Shown: positions 22,501 to 35,700 of the stretch, one piece after another
Layout: every line of letters begins with the position of its first letter
Position numbering within the stretch: position 1 is the first letter of the stretch
Origin: Galaxea fascicularis
Lineage: Eukaryota > Cnidaria > Anthozoa > Scleractinia > Euphylliidae
Length of the DNA stretch: 64,000 bases
NCBI GenBank assembly: GCA_948470475.1
Contig: OX419344.1
Span: 23,072,225-23,136,224, forward strand
Direction: 5' to 3'
Notes under the pieces: model-generated
What the model was told of the DNA's origin: nothing
Seen by the model: the letters and a program-made list of their open reading frames with translations, nothing else
Databases searched by the model: none
Program-made: the position numbers and the translations under genes

Positions 22501-25500
22501 TCCCGCAAACCCGCAACACACCAACAGACTAAGTAATGCTACAAATTTAATAAATTTAAAATACATAGAAGATTATTAAACACAGAACTAACAACTCCTA
22601 ACTTATAATTTAGATATAAAACTAAGCTAACTTAAAAGATAACACTAAATTAATTAATTACTTAACTCTTATATTTACAATTGGACAGTTTAGTTCAGTT
22701 CTTTGATAGTCCAGTAATTCCTTGTCCTTGATACTCTTCCAAAACAAACAAACCGAAAACAACCTACGACCATCAACCTTCTCACAATCTTTCTTCACCT
22801 TTGGCGCCCTCCTTCTTTACCTTGCTCTATCTCTTAGCTTTCATCTTTCTTCTTCGTACTCGCTTTTTCCAACACCTTCGCGCTCGCCGCCGCCGACAAA
22901 GGGGTTTTGTCTGTGGGACACAGCTGGCTCCTACCAATGGCTCTTGGCAGTGTTTTCTTGAGCGTCGTGGCCTTCGACCTTTCAGTTCGCAAACTTTCCT
23001 TCTTCTTGCTTCTCTCCCACTTTCTTTCCTTCCAACTGACAACTGACTGACTGACCACCTTCACCACGAAACTTACATTTTATACAGATGCATACTATTA
23101 GCAATTAACACTTTACATACATACGCGGTACCTTACAATCCTATGTTATTTTACACTCTTACGTCCTAAACACGATAACTTTACACTCCTATGATAACGC
23201 TTTACAAAATTTACAAGATATTAATTACAGACTTAAGTTACAATACATCTCTAATTACAAACCACACTACAACGCTGAATTAACACTAGATAATTAACGC
23301 TAGGACGATATGAAATACTGAAACCGAAAAACTAACAAAAAGCTAAATAAAGACATGACAAAAAAGACAAAAACAATGACGAAAAATGTAAATATTAGAA
23401 ATTCCGTGACAGTGTGCAGTTAATACCCGTTTGTACCGACAAGCATTTGACAGCAAAACGGTTGAAAACAACTCTGGTCGGTCAAGGCCTCCTTCAGTGT
23501 ATTCACGGCATAATCCAAGAAAAGTGATAATCAACAGATAAGAAACTATCGATTATCTCAGAGTAATACGGGACACAACTAAACTGAAATTATCTTCTGA
23601 GAACAGACATAAAAGAGGCATTGACAACAATCAGAGCTTTTTCCTTTATTTATAAACACCGCTGCGTTTAAAATTACAATTCAGTCCCAGGAAAAGTTGG
23701 GAAAAACAGTTTCTAAACACTAGCCCTTTCATTCAGTCTATACTAAAGCATGGCTTGTAAAAACCAAGAAGTTAAGTGACACTGTAGAATGAAGTACAGG
23801 GCTCATACCATTATTTAACCTAAACATTCAATCCTAAAACTGCTTACTTTTTATGCACAAAATTTCTGAATTTTAAGGCGTGGCATTTTGATTTTGAGTT
23901 GTACACTTAACTAATAATAGTTATACATTGGTCTATTTAAATAATATTTTCCTCACTAAAAATTGCGTCGAGCAGAGGATGTCTTTAACTTAACTAGAAA
24001 TAAAGCTCCCTGAAGAAACCTGTTCTTAGGTTGTAAATTACCTGCATTTGAGTCTTTCCTCGTTCAATTCCGCTTTGCCTAATTTCATTACATTTTAAAA
24101 TTGAAGCTGCACGATTATGTCCGAATTTTAACTCCATTCCCGATGAGAAAAAAACTTTTGTGTTTGTTTCGACTTCTAAGAAGAAACCTTCTCTTTTGAT
24201 AAAAACTTGAAATTTTTTAACTTTCCTCTAACTCCAATTTCACTTTTCTATTCAGCCTCCTATCTTATTCTTACTCTTTCGAAAGGTTGATGTTCCTGGT
24301 GGAAGCCCCCACAGGGATCCCATGCTTGTGAAGTACCTCTGTGACCACGTCCTTCACTTCAGGGTGATACGAATCAAAATCGAACACATTGCGAACCACA
24401 TTAGCCAATCCCTCACTGGGAAATGCCTGAAAAAGAAAACAAAATTAAATTGAAGTTCATGGCACTTCTTCAAAGTGGTAGTTGATTCTAGCTGTTGAGT
24501 CTGTGCACGAAAATCTTTAGTGTGATCATTCAAATAAAAGCTACTGAGGAGTTCTTTCCTGTGGGTAGTTTATCATGCTGTAGAAGGTGGTACTCAATTT
24601 TGAGTCAGTGGATAAAAATCTAAAGTGTAACCATTCATATGAAAGCTACCGAGCAGTACTTTCCAGTGGTGCTGTTTATTATGCTGTACTAGGCGGTTCT
24701 AACGTTTAAGTATGTGGATGAAATCCTAAAGTGTGACCATTCAAATGAAAGCTACTGAGCAGTACTTTCCTGCGGTGATGTTTATCATGCCGAACAAGGT
24801 GGTTTTATCTTTTGAATCCGTGGATAAAGTCCCGAAGTGTGATCAGTCAAATGAAAGTTCTCAATTCATTATTTCTGATTATATTGTAAAATATATGACT
24901 GACTTTTGACTCAGTAAATGAAATCCTCACATGTGACCATTCGAGCAGTTGTTTTCGGTTTGTTTTTTCTGTTTGGAACATGACCCCTCTCACCCCTCTC
25001 ACCTGTAAATGTTTCACGACACTGACCACCTCCCTGGTGGAGTAAGGGTACGAGATCAAACCCTGATCAGCTCGTGATCGTAATTCACCAAACGCATTCA
25101 CTAGTTTAAGGAGGAGCTCCTCTGGAACACTCGGACCATACTGGCGTAACATGGACTAAAAGAAAGGAAAGTGATGAAAAAGAACAGTGTTAAGGCTAAG
25201 GGAATACCACCTAGTCAAACAATGACGTCTTTGTGTGAAATCGCTCATGTACGTTTTCAATTCCTTGCCCCCAAGTGATTGGAGCCATGGAATGCTTGGA
25301 ATTCGCTTTCGGGAGGCTACTTTAAACGCCTTTAGGGCTGCCACAAGGAAAATTGTTGTTACCATTATCGTTATCGTTATCACTATCAGTATCGTTCTCG
25401 TTAACAATATCGGTATCGGTTACTTGAGGTATTTTAAGTATAGTTTAACTTGTAAGCATTTTAAGAAGTTCCCCTGAAAGATTTTGTTTTAGCTCACGAT

Positions 25501-26734
25501 ATTTAGCTGAGGACCTGACGAGCCCAACTTCATTCGTTCGTTCGTTTGTCGGCTCATTCACTTCGTCTGTTCGTCCGTCTGACCGTTCGTTCGTCCGTTC
25601 ATGCTTCATGTTCACAGAAATACGGCTGGTTTTGCAAACTGCTAATAGCGCCCACTAACACGGTGTGAAAAAGACACTATGATGTGTTGCTCACTTACCA
25701 TTTCAGACTCAAAGTCTGGATTATCCACTGCGTGACAGCTGAAAATGTCGCCTACCAAACAAAAACAACAACAAAATTGACATCAGTTACAGTATCTTGA
25801 AAAGTGTTGCTTATTTCGTTGTATAAGACTATTCCAACATTCAAATCTCTGGATAAAATCCTAAGTTCTACCATTTAAATAATACGTCTTGAGCAGTGCT
25901 TTCCTGTGGTGCTGTTTTTTCGCTGTACAAGGTAGTTTCAACTTTGGAGTCTGTGAATGAAATCCTAAGGTGTGACCATTCAAATGAGAGCTACTGAGCA
26001 ATACTTTCCTGTGGTGCTTTTCATTATGCTGTGACAATTTCGCTTTAACACTGACCACCCAAATGATTGTTGTCAAACCGTAAAACTGATCAGCGGAGAG
26101 GGTTGGCACACTGGTCTTCTTCGCAGTCAATTTTTGGGATGTCACGCAACGCTTACCCCAAAAAGGGGGGAAGCACTGGGTGACATCCCAAACCAAAGAA
26201 TGGCTGTGGAGGAGACTATAGGCACACCCACTCTACAAAGCAGTTGCAGTATTGCCAAGTCGCCAGGTCTGAAGTCGCATTCACTACACTCGCTCGGGGG
26301 AAGTACAACACCCTCTGTATCTAGTGAACTTTACAGCAGCAAATTACCAAGCGATCCAAAGAAGTCATTTCCCAAGAAAGGGAATCCTGGCCGATTGGCG
26401 AGAACAATCATTCGGAAATCTGGATGAGCTCTGATGGTATTCTCAGGTAGCGGAGTTGTTTCTTCACCTACCAAACAAGAAAGATCGCACTTTCAAGAGC
26501 CAGTCATAGCAGATTGAATTTCATATTCAACACATAAATGTATATCCTTCAAGCACAACATGCTCGATTTTCACACAAGTGTAAAGAGCAATTTTCCATG
26601 TCCTGTAATTTTTTAGTGTTGTGTCCACAGGATAACCAGCAACTAATTTTATCATACCTTTGGTTCGCCAGAAACCTCAATTTACCATACCCATCTACTC
26701 AGTGCCATGGAAATTTTAAGGAAACTTCTCAAAC

Positions 26735-26771
<37 letters not shown>

Positions 26772-29700
26772 TAAGCGTGAAGGAGGTTTGGATACCCGGT
26801 CTTAATTACCATAGATTTTGACGATTTTACTTCTCCGTTTACTCCTTAGTTTTTGTTTCGATTGAGAAGATATATCAAACACTCGAGACAGTGTTTCATC
26901 GGATATCCAAACACCTCGAATTTCGTCAAAAATACTCCGCTGCGCGTCGTATTTTCAACTCTCTTCTCGGTGTTTGGATATCCCGATGAAACACTGTCTC
27001 TCGTGTTTGATATATTACAAGAACTTTCAACTTATGCTTAAGCACTCTAGCATTCTAATGGTTAAAATTCTTTATAGCATGATACCACCCTTTTCACTGT
27101 AAAGACAATGTGAACCCCAGTGAGATTTAGCATCAAGCATAAGATAATTACTTCACGTACCCGTCACAATCCGTCTACCATCTCCAAGGACCATCACTCC
27201 ACTCTCCACTAGGGACTTGAGTATGCAAGTCACGTGAGTGGGTGCTTTGTCTGCCTCATCAACAACCAACACGTGACCAAACTTGACTGCACGAACCTGA
27301 AGAGAGAAAACCAAGGTTTTGTTACAAAAGTTTGGGGCAATGGTGGTCTCAATAGTGATCACCATCTAACATCTCCTTACCATATCACTAGTTCATCAAG
27401 TATACAGGGCATGAGAATACAGGAAATGATCACCAACGATCATTTGAGTTAACTTTTATACAAATTCTCTCTACATGCAACATACAGAATAAATGAGAAC
27501 TGTAAGGAAAAGACAGATGTTGATATTTGGAATTAAAAGGTTAAAATCACTTTTGACTTTTGAAAATCTGCCCTTTTAAATTCAAATTTTACTGCCGTGA
27601 AAGTCCAAATTTTAACGTCCAGTTTCCAAGATTTACTTCCAAATTGGACGAGGCACAGAAACGTAACGTCTAAATGAGTATTTCTAAATTTGTAAGAAAA
27701 AAGGGCAAATAAGATTATTAAGAACCAGAAGTTTATTTGTTTTTTTGTATTACTACTAACCAGTGGTGAATCTTCATAAACTATAACTCCATCCTGAACG
27801 TTTGGCTGCAGTGTGAGAGATTGAACGGTGGTATCCCTGTACAAACGAAATTAATGCAAAGTAACATTAAGTCATAGTTGCAGTGGTCATTATGGCATAA
27901 TTAGCAAACAGCTTCTGCAGTAGAGTCCCATGTGGGTTACAACCAGCCAGTACAGCTCATAGGAAAAAAGCTCTTTCAAAATGTAAGTGTTGTTACAAAG
28001 TTGTAGTCACTCAGACACTGTTTACCATCACTTCATACATTAATACCAACTTACGAGATTGAACTCAAATTCATGTATACATTTATGTAATCATGTCTGG
28101 AAAAAATTACAACTTGACAACTAGCAGATGGATCTAATGATCAATGTCACTTATGAAAGAAAGACAGAGAGTTGCCAATAAAAATTATCATGTGAGTAAT
28201 GTATATGAAATGAATCATATGAACTGCGAAAATGAAATCAAATGAAGACCAATCCTCACAGTTGTGTAGGCAATTATATGCAATTGTGTAAAGAAGCCTG
28301 AAAAAAATTCAGGACTTCACAAGGGTTTGAACCTGTGACCTTGCGATACTGGTGCAATGCTCTAACCAACTGAGCCTTTTTTTCAGGCTTCTTTACACAA
28401 TTGCATATAATTGCAAACACAACTGGGAGGATCAGTCTTCATTTCAAAAATTATCATCTTTGTTCGAAACCTGTGAAGTTGGATGTATTCCCTTGGACGG
28501 TTTAACAGATGTAAAAATCTGTCAGCAATCTTATTTTTACCAACACCCTAAACAAATAAGACAAAAAAATGACAGGTTTAGTTACTTAAAGACCAATAAT
28601 CAGGATGCCAAAAACTCGGATGTTTGTAAAGAAAGGGACTGAAGTTGGAGTCAACCCAAGCACCTCACTCTCCATTACAGTGTAGTCAGTGCTGCAGTGA
28701 GTTCAGTCAAATTCACAGCTAGTTCTATGTACTCACATAAGACTTGCCAGTTGATGCCAAAGGTACTGTTTTGGAATCTAATACACAGAGTTTTATGAAC
28801 TGTTTTTATTAACTGAAGTATATCAGTATTCCCAGAAGAGATTTGGCTTTGAGCAGACATGTCAAGTATTGACCAATAATGAGGTTTATTCTACTTATGA
28901 TAGACATCACAAAGTGTCCCCGGGCCCCTAGCCCTAATCCTCACCCAAACACAAGCAATTTCGTGTAATATGAAGTACGCGTAGAAATTGTAACCAACTT
29001 GGTGTAAAATGGAGTGCCCAAATTGGCAAAAGACTCCACACATTTATTTTTAAATAATCAAGACAGTTCTTATTTTCAAAATACTGTACCTGATTTCCAA
29101 CAAGTAACAAATGCTCGCCAAGCATAAAATCTTTGAGCATGTCTTCCATAACATTCAGATGCTAAAATATCAATTGAAAAAAGAAGAATGGGAGCATCAA
29201 ATTATTTTCTCTCAATTTTCAATGATTATGTCAATATGACTAGTCTAAAACTAAGAAACCTGAGAACATTAATTCAAGAAGTTGACCCACCTGATGATTT
29301 TCATAGAATAACACATTAGGGACTTTAGTTCTGTTTTCTGGATTAAAAACTGGAACTGTTGTTTGGCCAATGTGAAGCACACCATCTTTGATTTCACCTA
29401 CAACAGGAAACACTGCGTCAACTTCTTATCTTATGTCACTCATACTTTAACTAACTACTGTGATTTTAAATGCTGCTTACTTTATTCAAAAAGGTCTAAG
29501 AATTAGAAAAATGAAATGAAGATTGATCCTAGCAGTTGTGAATGCAATTTATGCAAGTGTATAACAAAGCCTAAAAAAATTCAGGACTTCAACGGTCCTG
29601 GTTTCTTTTCAGACTTCTTTATGCAATTGCATAAATTGCGTTCACAACTGCGAGGATCAATCTTCATTTCATTTCATTTCATTTCCACAGTTCATACTGT

Positions 29701-32700
29701 ATATGAAATGGCCACTAAACATCAGGAAACATGACCTGAGGTTAAAACAAATTCTCCTAACCATTGACATGGCAAATAAAAGACAGGGTAATATAAATTT
29801 CAGTGACTATAGGGTTAATGAAGAACTAGTCTCACTGAATGGTAATGATTGTATTACAATGTAATTCAAAACAGATGAACTCACAGACAAGGTTGCTTGC
29901 ATCTACTGCTTTCTCCTTAGTGACGTCATTGTTGACATGTATTCCAGAATCATTCAAAACTTTTTCAAGTGAAGAAGCAGCTAGTCTTGGCAAAAATCTA
30001 TGAACACACAGTCAACTGATAATTAATCAAAACGGTTAATGTAAGGAGTTGTTCAAAATTAGGGCTCGAAAATTGGACAAGCACATGTAAAGACAAGACA
30101 AGGAAATACACCAGCTAAAGGTTCATGGTTCATTTATTCACACTATTTACATAAAATTAACATAGGAAGAAAAGTATATTTACAACGCATGATTATTCGA
30201 TAAGTAATTACAGTATAGGTTATAGAAAATGTGTATGGTGGTCAAAGTAGTGAAAGTTTTCTAGTTGACCACCACCTACTTTTAAGTATAAAACAAAGAA
30301 ATGACACTGAGCTTAACTGAGATATAATAGGAAACGTTTGTAGAGCCTAGGACTAATGTACAGAAAAAAATTACATGTATATAAATTGAACATGTTAGAG
30401 ATATACTGAACCAAGCAAGAAATCTAAACCGGAGAAGCTTAGCAAAAGGGAAAAAAAAAAAAAACAAAACAAAAACAAAGGACATACAGACAAACAAGCA
30501 ACAATAACAGCAACAGCAACAAGCAAAACAAAAAGAAAAGAACAACACATCATCATTGGCAGCAGCAGCGGCAGCGACGACAAAGGCAAAAATATACAGG
30601 TGTAAGAAGACAATTATTATATTATTTTTAACTCTATTATCATTATTAGATAGTTACATAAGTATATAATTGACCATTAAACAGAGCATATATTATTTGA
30701 TTGACAAGAAATCAGGTGGGCCTTATAAAGTTTCTTAAACTTATAAAATGTTTTTACTTCTTTTAATGCCAAGGGGACAGCTTCCCACAATTCAAACATT
30801 GACAGATCTCATCTTAACTCACTGGGTATTCACCTCAATAAAAAGGGTAGCTTAGTTTTAGAAAACAATCTAGCACAATTTGCAAGAAGTTTTTCAGCTT
30901 GACTTGACTCCCCAAAGCCCGTAATTCCATCTTCTCGTGGCTTGAAATTAGCCTCGCTTAATATTAGAGGGTTGATTGATCATATAGATGAGTTGCATGT
31001 TTTGCTTGCCGATAACCCAATTGACACCTCTATTCGTGATAATGATGTATTTATCTCTGGCTATGAAATTGTGTGCCGAGACAGGTCTGTGCGTGGTGAT
31101 GACATTGAATGGTGTGTGTATGTGTGTTTATAGTCCTTTCCATGCTAAGTGACACAAATGGTCTCCTTGCAGGTTTCCTGGGAAGTTTCTGTGACCCAAC
31201 AGAGGCTGTTCAGGACAGGTGGTAAGCCCATCACCCAGCCTCCTTCCAACTCTAATGTGCGTACTACATTTTCTCCTCTTTTCAATCACTGTGTGGGTTC
31301 TTTTATGTCCTCTTTCAGTTTTACATGTGGAGGTGAAGGACACAAAGCCAACCCCAAAACATTTTTTTTGCTAAAATAAATCTTTGCACCTGTTCAAAAA
31401 GCTTGCACCTTTTTTTTGTTCTTTTTTGCCAAATGTTGGCTTTTTATAGGCTTCCAAACTTATGATAAAGTATGCATAACTTGGTACATGACTGAGTGAA
31501 AAGGGGTGTGGGTCTATTCTTTATTTGATGTCAAAAACTGCTTTGCATGCATATTTACAAAGACTTAATGCAATACCCACGCCCCTCTTCACTCGGTCAT
31601 GTACCAAATGACGCTTATTTTTCCGTAACTTTAGAAGCCTATAAAAAGCCAACATTTTGCAAAAAAGAACAAAAAATCACACAGGTACAAAGATTTATTT
31701 TAGCGAAAAAAATATTTTGGGGTTTGGTGCACTTTATTAATGTCATTGCCCAAAGATGCAATCATCTAAACTACCACAGATGTTGACCTCACAGCCAGCA
31801 TGACCTTACATACCACTTACTTCAAGACCCTCAGGTCTAGGGTTTGAACCCGCACCCTTTCACTCAGTACTCTAGTGCTCTACCAACTGGGGTGTTTGGG
31901 AATATTCAATGGTAATTACTGGGATTTACCTTGCTAAACAAGCCTTGTGGATGGAATGCTCAAGTTCCTCAGCTGGGTAGGCCGCAAGGCGCCGTGCTAT
32001 CCGGAGCAACTGCCTGGTGGACAGTGATGATGCTATGGATGCTACCTGCAATAAGAAACGTTTTAATGCTTCTTATTCATTTTGAGAGCAACACTGAAAT
32101 AACAGCTTTCAACGCTTTTACAAAACAATAATCTGAAGTTTGGACAAGGTGTTAGTGATGAATTAATGCCAAACTAAAACGAATAAATTAATTTGCTTTC
32201 TAAGTTTCAACAGGACAAGCCACAACAAGTCTTTTAACGCAATTTTATGAAAGAGTTGAGGGAATAAAAAATAAGCATTTTTCTTTACTGCATGGTCAGA
32301 ATGACCTCTCTAAGACTAACCACAGTATAATCCAGCACATTCAGGACAAAAAGAACTGCAACTTACTGTGGGGTCTTTTGATGTTCGTAACTTGTCAGTA
32401 AGGTCTAGAAGCTTGTCCATGACATCATGTGGTGAACCTGGTACCTGGTTTGAAAATCAATAAAAAAAGCTACCTTACAATGAAAGAATAGTTATATTTT
32501 GCAGCTATGGTTTGCTTTAAATTCCAAAACGCTAAAACAAGGCAGGTAACATTGAATTCAGGGCATTGCTAAATTTCGTTTCTCTTACCATGTCATAGAT
32601 TACTTGGGCTTCTTCCTGCTTGGAGAGGGGGCGTACATGATGAAAGAGAAACATGGACAACAGCTCTGCATTCAGCCACTGCTGCTGAGAGCTGCCAACG

Positions 32701-35700
32701 ATAGGAGGCTCAGCGAGGCCAATGATACGGAATGATGGATGGATGCACAAAATACCCCTAGGGTAGAAAATAAAAACTCAATAAAACATAAGTGGTAATG
32801 TACTGTACTCAATTTAAGTTAATGACCTTTATTCACCCTTGGCAGAATTTATACACACAAAGGCTAGTGCCGGGTCAAGCAAATACATGAAACAAATGAT
32901 TCAAATCAAAAGAACATGATAAGAATCCCAACTGGCCAGAAGCAAACCAGTTATCAAAGGAGTTAAACCAGGGACTGCCTAGACTAACACCAGCTAGTGG
33001 CCAGAGGGTGATTTGAACCCAGGGTAACTGCATTGAAATAGAGTGCCCTAAATTACTCTGCCGTCCTGAGAAATGTGTAAAGTAGACAATGTGTGGAAAT
33101 CTTACCTGGATCAAACATTACTTTATTTTTTAAGGTGTCCAACAAACTAACATATCTGGAGAATTTGCTGAATATAAAAGGGCTAAAAACCTGACTACTC
33201 ATATTTTCTTTCTTTGAACACCAAACAATGGGAGAGTAGAATCACTAGATTTTGGTCAGCCTTAAAAATTCACTCTTGGTTAATACTGAAATGTGCAAAG
33301 TTTGAATTTCAAGTATGACTCTGTTTAAGCTTGCAACATGTTCATCAGGAATGTTAGCAATGTTAGAACTGATGAGTGTAAATCTCCATCTAACATAGAA
33401 AGTTACCTTGATCTCATCTCTTCATCAGTGAAGTTGTTCTCCTCTTTCACTGTGTTGTATCTTTCATGGTGCAAGAGTCTTGTTCCATCATACAGAGAAA
33501 GCTCTCTTTCACTGATAAGCCTTAAGGAAACAAAAATGAAGAAAATGACTTAGAATCATCATCACAATAAATTATTGTCATCATTGTTACTATTATCATC
33601 ATCGATCACCATCATCATCATCATCATCATCTAATGCTTGTGCTGTGAAGAGGGTGAATAAGCCTTTATGGTGCGTTAGGTACCTTCAAAACAGTGCTTC
33701 ATTTGTTGCTACAATAAAACTGATTTCCATATTTGCCAGCCCTGACACACAAGGTTAATGCTTTATACAAAGGATTGCACTTAATAAAATGATGACTGTT
33801 TTTGTGGAGTACTTGCAAACTAAAAAAAAAAAGGTGAGAATTTCTTACTGCCATGCATCTAGTGTTCTGAAAATCAGGCCTATGATAATGTGAGATGCAA
33901 TTCTACAGTATGCCCAAGCCTGGAGAATTAGTCACCACAAAACCCAGGGTTTTCTATAAGAATCAGGGTAGGTGGCAAAAGTTCAGGAGTACGCGGAGAA
34001 GGTACAACTTTGTTCCATGCTTTTCACAACATTTGATGTAAGCTCTTAATCAAAGTAGGCGGCGAAATCATGCGAAGTAGACGGCGAGTTTCGCCGGCCA
34101 CCGGCCCTTATTGAAAACACTGAAACCAAAACAATATTTAGAATATAGAAATAATATTATAGACCATTCTCAGAAGAATTAAATGAGGTATATTGGTGAA
34201 AATTGAAAAAGAATTTAAGCCACCAGGTATCTAGGATTTCAGAGCATTTTAAATCTCAGCTTACAAAACCAAAAACTTTGTTGCCTCCCTTACTCAGTAA
34301 AAACTTTAAACCCTTATCAAAGTTTATCTTCTTTCTGTCTAGCTGTTGCCGACATTGTCCTCCTTTACTCACTTTGTTTACAACCATACCCATTCCCACA
34401 AGCTCTCAGCCACCCAATTTTTTGTCCAGCGAGTGCCATACTGGATACAACATAAGCATAATACGAGACAGAAAAACACAATACAGAAACAGTTAACAGA
34501 ATACACATTCAAGTACTTCAGTCTGATAACAGGATTAACAATGTCTAATGAGATGGACAATAACATGCAAAAGAGCACAATAGCAAGATAACATGTAGAG
34601 CTAGAAGTGCATTTGATTCCCCAATGAATTTTACAATGCCAAATTAGAAGTTTAAAAATTAATGGCACATTAAAACATCAACACAATATCTCATTTTATA
34701 AATAAATAAATAAATGAATATATTTACCCAGGAAGCTCCACTCACCGCGAAGGTGTTTTCAGGGAGGTCCTGTATCCGGATCGAATTGGAATTTAGAAGT
34801 GTTGGTTTTTAGGGAGAGGGGAAAACCGGAGTACCCGGAGAAAAACCTCTCGGAGCAGAGTAGAGAACCAACAACAAACTCAACCCACATATGATGTCGA
34901 CTCCAGGAATCGAACCTGGGCCACATTGGTGGGAGGCGAGTGCACTTACCACTGCGCCAACCCTGCTCCCCAAATTTTTGCTTCCCAAATTTTGGCAGTA
35001 ATAACCCTTCATAGTTATCATCCAGTATGAATAAGAAAAGCTTTACTAAAACATTTGATGATCTGACATGATATTTTTTACCAAGCAATATTACATAATA
35101 ACAAAAACTCGGAAAACAAGAAACATGAAACAAAATGCACAAAGATGAAAGCATTATTTGTTGGCTATTTTTTGCAGACAACTTAATCATTTTTTTCCTA
35201 CTTATCACTTACCTTTGCAACACTGCAAGTGTTCCAGGATTCACTCTGTGAATTCCATCCAATTCTGCAATGCTTCCCTCCAGAGCAGCCATGACCAGTG
35301 GGGAATACCTCCAGCTGGTGTCTCCATTGGCTAATGTTATACGCTGCTGCAGCAGATCCCGAGCTGTCATGTCCTGTTTTAATATTTCAGAGTATGTACA
35401 GGAAAGTATGTCAGTCCAATAAAAGATCAAATAATGAAAACTAAGAAAACCATTCAATAAAATCTTTGTTTTTTGCTTAAACTGGCTCAACACCTACAAA
35501 CTGTTACACTCCTTAAAGTCATTTTTCTCTTCTACCATGATATCTATGTTGTGGTTCAAGTTTACCCTTGGTTTAAATTTTAATTTGAACAACAGATTTG
35601 TGTACCTGATATCAACTTAACCTTCTGAGTCTCTCCATTTAAAAAATGAGGATATAATATTTATTATATAAATTATAAATGTAAAACACTTTTTTTTCTG

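Larger units (their letters stand above)
19392..23411 (-). mobile_element. Complete non-autonomous LTR retrotransposon (4,020 bp)
   Basis: Two 969-bp LTRs at 19,392-20,360 and 22,443-23,411 lie at a constant offset of 3,051 and start TGT / end ACA. The 5-bp target duplication GTGTG is at 19,387-19,391 and 23,412-23,416. A primer-binding site and polypurine tract are in place for minus-strand orientation. The 2,082-bp interior encodes a single Gag-protease polyprotein; no reverse transcriptase, RNase H or integrase is present. It must therefore use enzymes in trans. It lies in the same orientation as the host gene VWA8. Confidence 0.93.

Noticed and set aside
24480..24860. CRISPR-like direct repeats
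   Set aside because: Repeats are contiguous with 106-bp period and no unique spacers, in an animal intron; it is a minisatellite.
25861..26196. 111-codon ORF beginning MVWDVTQCFPP
   Set aside because: It spans a hairpin element and the 106-bp minisatellite.
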